Shown: positions 6,459 to 8,988 of the stretch, one piece after another
How the letters are laid out: every line of letters starts with the position of its first letter
How positions within the stretch are numbered: the first letter of the stretch is position 1
NCBI GenBank assembly: GCA_003153655.1
Contig: PMAK01000164.1
Coordinates: 5,314 to 14,301, forward strand
Length of the DNA: 8,988 nt
Origin: Phycisphaerales bacterium
GTDB taxonomy: Bacteria > Planctomycetota > Phycisphaerae > Tepidisphaerales > Tepidisphaeraceae
Direction of reading: 5' to 3'
Notes under the pieces: generated by a model
The model's input: only the letters and a program-made list of their open reading frames with translations
Told to the model about the DNA's origin: nothing
Database searches by the model: none
Translations under genes and position numbers: made by a program

Positions 6459-6788
6459 CTACTTGATGCCGTACTTTGCAGGATTGGCCGCGACGGCGGC
6501 GGCGTACTTGGCGGGGTCTTTCTCAAAATCAGTGTGGCAATCAGGACAGCAGAGGTGATAGACCTTGCCGCCGTAGATCTCGACGAGACTGGAACTGTCG
6601 ACCTTGTCGCCGCTGACCGGGCAGATGGTGTTGTGCAAATCGACGGCTTGGAAAGGAGGGGTGGCGGGTTGGGTGGTTGGAGGAGATGACGAGGCCCCGC
6701 CCATGCCGGGCATGTCGTCAGCCCAGGAAAATCCGGCCAGACAAAGTGCGGCTGTCAATGACAATAGGATGAACATCTTGCGTTGCAT
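6459..6788 (-). CDS. Small secreted YHS-domain metal-binding protein
   Basis: A 109-residue protein with a signal peptide (MQRK, hydrophobic 6-20, likely cleavage after FSWA, residue 23), so it is exported. A low-complexity linker follows (about 24-47; MPGMGG, then Ser/Pro/Thr/Gln-rich). Residues 51-109 form a YHS-like module: HNTICPVSGDKV with Cys56, then YGGKVYHLCCPDCHTDFEKD with Cys80, Cys81 and Cys84, then two PAKY repeats. YHS modules occur in metal-handling proteins, and four cysteines plus His53 and His78 fit binding of Cu, Zn or another soft metal; this is inference. The Cys at position 16 does not fit a lipobox. The ATG has GTGGAG 8 nt upstream. It appears to be a single-gene unit. 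Confidence 0.8.
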   Translation of the reverse strand: MQRKMFILLSLTAALCLAGFSWADDMPGMGGASSSPPTTQPATPPFQAVDLHNTICPVSGDKVDSSSLVEIYGGKVYHLCCPDCHTDFEKDPAKYAAAVAANPAKYGIK

Positions 6789-6795
6789 GATTGGC

Positions 6796-6831
6796 GCTCC
6801 ACTTTTGGGACGAATGATATGGGGTATTGTA
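6796..6831 (-). promoter_or_regulatory. Candidate promoter -10 and RBS of the YHS gene
   Basis: On the minus strand TACAAT (6826-6831, 5/6 to the -10 consensus) lies 37 nt before the ATG and is followed by TATCAT (another possible -10) and a GGAG ribosome site. No convincing -35 is found at the right spacing, so the call rests on the -10 alone. Confidence 0.3.
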
Positions 6832-6878
6832 GGCGCAGAAGGGAAGTTCGGACAGGTGATGGTATTTTTCGTGTTGCA

Positions 6879-6891
6879 TTGCCTGTGGCAA
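6879..6891. repeat. Short hairpin TTGCC-tgt-GGCAA
   Basis: A 5-bp stem with a 3-nt loop lies 57-69 bp past the Pr6Pr stop. On the plus strand a T-rich stretch follows, but no plus-strand gene precedes it. On the minus strand no T-run follows. It is a weak candidate for a 3'-end structure of the GH94/Pr6Pr transcript. Confidence 0.2.
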
Positions 6892-6947
6892 ACGTGTTTT
6901 TCTGAAACAAGATGGTTCGAGGACAGATCGCTCTCTTATTGTCATGG

Positions 6948-7583
6948 TTATGATTTGCGGAAGCGGGCGATTGCGCGATCTATTGCGACCATAATCAGAC
7001 CGAGCGCGAGGAACGTGAGCAATAAAATCGCCGTGTTAGCGAACACCTTTCGATAACCGAGGATTGTTATGTCGGCGAAGGGATAAAGATAACGATTGAT
7101 GAGAAGGCCTCGTAACAGCGAGTAGGCGACGTAGAACAGCGGATAAATCAGCCAATAGACGGGATAAATCCACTTCAACTTTCCCTTTGGGACGAATATC
7201 AGCCAATAAATTGGGTAGAGGATTGGCGTCAGACCGTGCAGTGCGACATCGGCTGCGAGTTGAAAGCCAACGGGATTCCAGAGCGGCCTTAAGAAGAGTG
7301 AATAGATCACGCCGACAATAATGATGTAGACGGCAACCGCTGCCATCGTGCCGGGGCCCGTCAGGAAGGTGTCTGGTTTGCCGCGAATTATCGAGGCGGT
7401 GACGACAATTGCGACCAGGATGTTTGTGAGGACCGTGAAGTAACTGAGGGCGTCAATGATGCCGCTGGTTACCGGGAGCCCGACATCTTTGAAGATGCTG
7501 GCCACCAGCACGATCTGAAGGGAGACCGCGGACCATCCGAGGAGGGCCATGGCAAGCAGATAGGATCGCGCTATCCATCGCAT
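6948..7583 (-). CDS. Pr6Pr-type six-helix membrane protein
   Basis: A 211-residue integral membrane protein with six predicted helices (about 7-31, 44-67, 79-98, 110-132, 138-160, 178-203). The motifs match the Pr6Pr group, distantly related to FAR-17a/AIG1 proteins: LSYFTVLTNILVA (46-58), ALHGLTPILYPIYWLIFVPKG (114-134), YPLFYVAYSLLRG (147-159) and YPFADITILGY (167-177). Some eukaryotic FAR-17a/AIG1 members are threonine hydrolases of fatty-acid esters; the function of the bacterial group is not known and I do not transfer it. It starts 10 bp after the stop of the GH94 gene with only a weak ribosome site, suggesting translational coupling in one operon. An envelope-related role is a guess from that context. 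Confidence 0.75.
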   Translation of the reverse strand: MRWIARSYLLAMALLGWSAVSLQIVLVASIFKDVGLPVTSGIIDALSYFTVLTNILVAIVVTASIIRGKPDTFLTGPGTMAAVAVYIIIVGVIYSLFLRPLWNPVGFQLAADVALHGLTPILYPIYWLIFVPKGKLKWIYPVYWLIYPLFYVAYSLLRGLLINRYLYPFADITILGYRKVFANTAILLLTFLALGLIMVAIDRAIARFRKS

Positions 7584-7593
7584 GTGTTATGCG

Positions 7594-8988
7594 TCACTCG
7601 ATTTCCACTTCGACGATATGCTCTTTGCGGTCATCGATCATCGGCAATATTTTTTGCGGCTGATCCACCGTGTCCAAAGTCACGCATTTGACAGTCTTGC
7701 CGCTGCCGGAGTTGCGGACATTGATGTGGTAGAACGTTTCGCGAAAGCGGTAGTGAATCTTGAACGTTTGCCAATCGGCCGGGAGACAGGGGGTGAAGCG
7801 CAGATGATCGACTTCCAATCGGAGGCCGAGGAGCGATTCTGTAATCAGGCGGTACATCCAGCCCGCCGAGCCTGTGTACCACGTCCATCCGCCCATGCCG
7901 GCGTGCTGTGGATTCAAATAGACGTCGGCGGCAACGACGTAGGGTTCGACCTTGTATCGCTGGATTGCCGCCGCGCTGTCACCGTGGCGGACGGGATCGA
8001 TGAGGCGGAATAATTCCCAGGCCCGGTCGGAGTCGCCGGCGGCGGCGAATGCCATGACGGTCCAGAGAGCAGCGTGGGTGTATTGGCCGCCATTTTCGCG
8101 GACGCCGGGCACATATCCCTTCACGTAGCCGGGATCGAGATTGGATTTGTCAAACGGCGGCTCGAAGAGTTGGATGAGGCCAACCTCGCGATTGACGAGT
8201 TGATGATCGACTTCCGCCATGGCTCGGCGGGCGCGTTCGGGATCAGCCGCGCCGGAAAGGATCGCCCAACTTTGCGGGAGGGAATCGATCCGGCATTCGG
8301 GATTTGACGCAGAGCCGAGGGGCTCGCCATTGTCGAAGTAGGCTCGCCGATACCAGTCGCCGTCCCAGCCATGCGCCTCGATATTCGCGCGGAGTTTTTG
8401 TGCTTCGGATGTGCAGAGGCTTGCGAATGTTTCGTCGTGCCGCCGCGTGGCGAGAGCTTCGAATTGGATGAGAACGTCGTATAGGAAAAACGCGAGCCAG
8501 ACGCTTTCTCCCTTGCCGTGCGTGCCGACGAGATTCATTCCGTCGTTCCAATCGCCCGTTCCCATCAGGGGGAGGCCGTGCTCGCCGAAGCGCAGGCCGT
8601 TGCGGATCGCGCGCACGCAATGCTCGTATACCGTGGCGGATTCTTCCGATCTTCCGGGGAGATCGTAATAGCTGTCCTCTTCGGGTCCGACAGCGCGGCC
8701 TTCTAAAAACCGCACCTTTTCATCCAGCACGCCCGTGTCGCCAAGTGCGGTGACGTAGCGGCACGTGGCGTAGGGAAGCCAGAGGAAATCGTCGGAGATC
8801 CGCGTGCGGACGCCGCGGCCGATGGGCGGGTGCCACCAGTGCTGCACATCCCCCTCGCGGAACTGGCGGCCGGCGCAACGAAGGATCTGTTCGCGGAGAA
8901 TCGTTGGTTGCGAGTGTACGAGCGACATCGCGTCCTGAAGCTGGTCGCGGAAGCCGAACGCTCCTCCGGACTGGTAGAAGCCGCTGCG
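7594..8988 (-). CDS. GH94 enzyme, cyclic beta-1,2-glucan synthase-like C-terminus (partial)
   Basis: The last 464 residues of a longer protein; the frame is open to the window edge and no start is in view. It is the catalytic (alpha/alpha)6 part of a glycoside hydrolase/phosphorylase family 94 enzyme. Motifs in fragment numbering: [18 protein letters not shown] (8-25), [11 protein letters not shown] then GRGVRTR (to about 63), [10 protein letters not shown] with the general-acid Asp (143-152), ENGGQYTHA (298-306), [12 protein letters not shown] (366-377). This order and wording best match the tail of NdvB/Cgs cyclic beta-1,2-glucan synthases, where GH94 trims chain length, but cellobiose or beta-1,2-oligoglucan phosphorylases share many motifs. 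Whether a GT84 synthase domain precedes it cannot be seen. A Pr6Pr membrane protein follows after 10 bp. Confidence 0.88.
   Translation of the reverse strand, partial: RSGFYQSGGAFGFRDQLQDAMSLVHSQPTILREQILRCAGRQFREGDVQHWWHPPIGRGVRTRISDDFLWLPYATCRYVTALGDTGVLDEKVRFLEGRAVGPEEDSYYDLPGRSEESATVYEHCVRAIRNGLRFGEHGLPLMGTGDWNDGMNLVGTHGKGESVWLAFFLYDVLIQFEALATRRHDETFASLCTSEAQKLRANIEAHGWDGDWYRRAYFDNGEPLGSASNPECRIDSLPQSWAILSGAADPERARRAMAEVDHQLVNREVGLIQLFEPPFDKSNLDPGYVKGYVPGVRENGGQYTHAALWTVMAFAAAGDSDRAWELFRLIDPVRHGDSAAAIQRYKVEPYVVAADVYLNPQHAGMGGWTWYTGSAGWMYRLITESLLGLRLEVDHLRFTPCLPADWQTFKIHYRFRETFYHINVRNSGSGKTVKCVTLDTVDQPQKILPMIDDRKEHIVEVEIE

Noticed and set aside
6718..6945. A 75-codon minus-strand frame overlapping the start of the YHS gene
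   Set aside because: Overlaps the signal-peptide coding region out of frame and has no protein-like pattern or ribosome site.

Overview
The window is 9 kb of moderately GC-rich bacterial DNA. Except for the tail of one gene at the left edge, every gene is on the minus strand, so transcription runs from right to left. The organism cannot be named from this. Weak hints point to a Planctomycetota/PVC-type bacterium: a Thr-Gln-Pro-Ala-rich linker in a secreted YHS protein, a Spinster-like MFS carrier, and an antiporter with an EIIA-like tail. I hold this only loosely. There are no rRNA or tRNA genes, CRISPR arrays, transposases or phage genes.

Layout from right to left, in the direction of transcription. 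(1) 8988-7594: the C-terminal 464 residues of a GH94 enzyme resembling the tail of cyclic beta-1,2-glucan synthases (NdvB). It is followed after 10 bp by a six-helix Pr6Pr-type membrane protein (7583-6948), probably in the same operon. (2) 6788-6459: a small secreted YHS-type metal-binding protein with its own promoter candidate. (3) 6198-5293 and 5270-3501: a tandem universal stress protein followed after 22 bp by a CPA2 cation/proton antiporter. The antiporter's cytosolic tail looks like a PTS EIIA domain that has lost its phosphorylatable histidine. A hairpin and an 11-codon upstream ORF lie before the stress protein. (4) 3500-3106: about 400 bp with no convincing gene but two short inverted repeats. 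(5) 3105-2313: a TPR protein whose reading frame is broken at a run of eight A, and probably once more upstream. (6) 2098-845: a Spinster-type MFS transporter. (7) 777-122: a type II toxin-antitoxin pair, AbrB/MazE-type antitoxin and PIN/VapC toxin, with a readable promoter overlapped by CATTA repeats. (8) 1-93, plus strand: the C-terminal end of an unidentified gene converging on the toxin.

The best functional unit is the stress protein/antiporter pair, which suggests ion or pH homeostasis under stress, with two degenerate ligand-binding modules (Usp and EIIA-like) that may sense rather than catalyse. The GH94/Pr6Pr pair suggests envelope or periplasmic glucan metabolism. I see no clear new defence or mobile system. 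The most unusual points are the histidine-less EIIA-like tail, the frameshifted TPR gene with a perfect A_AAA_AAA slippery heptamer, and the hairpin plus mini-ORF leader of the stress operon.
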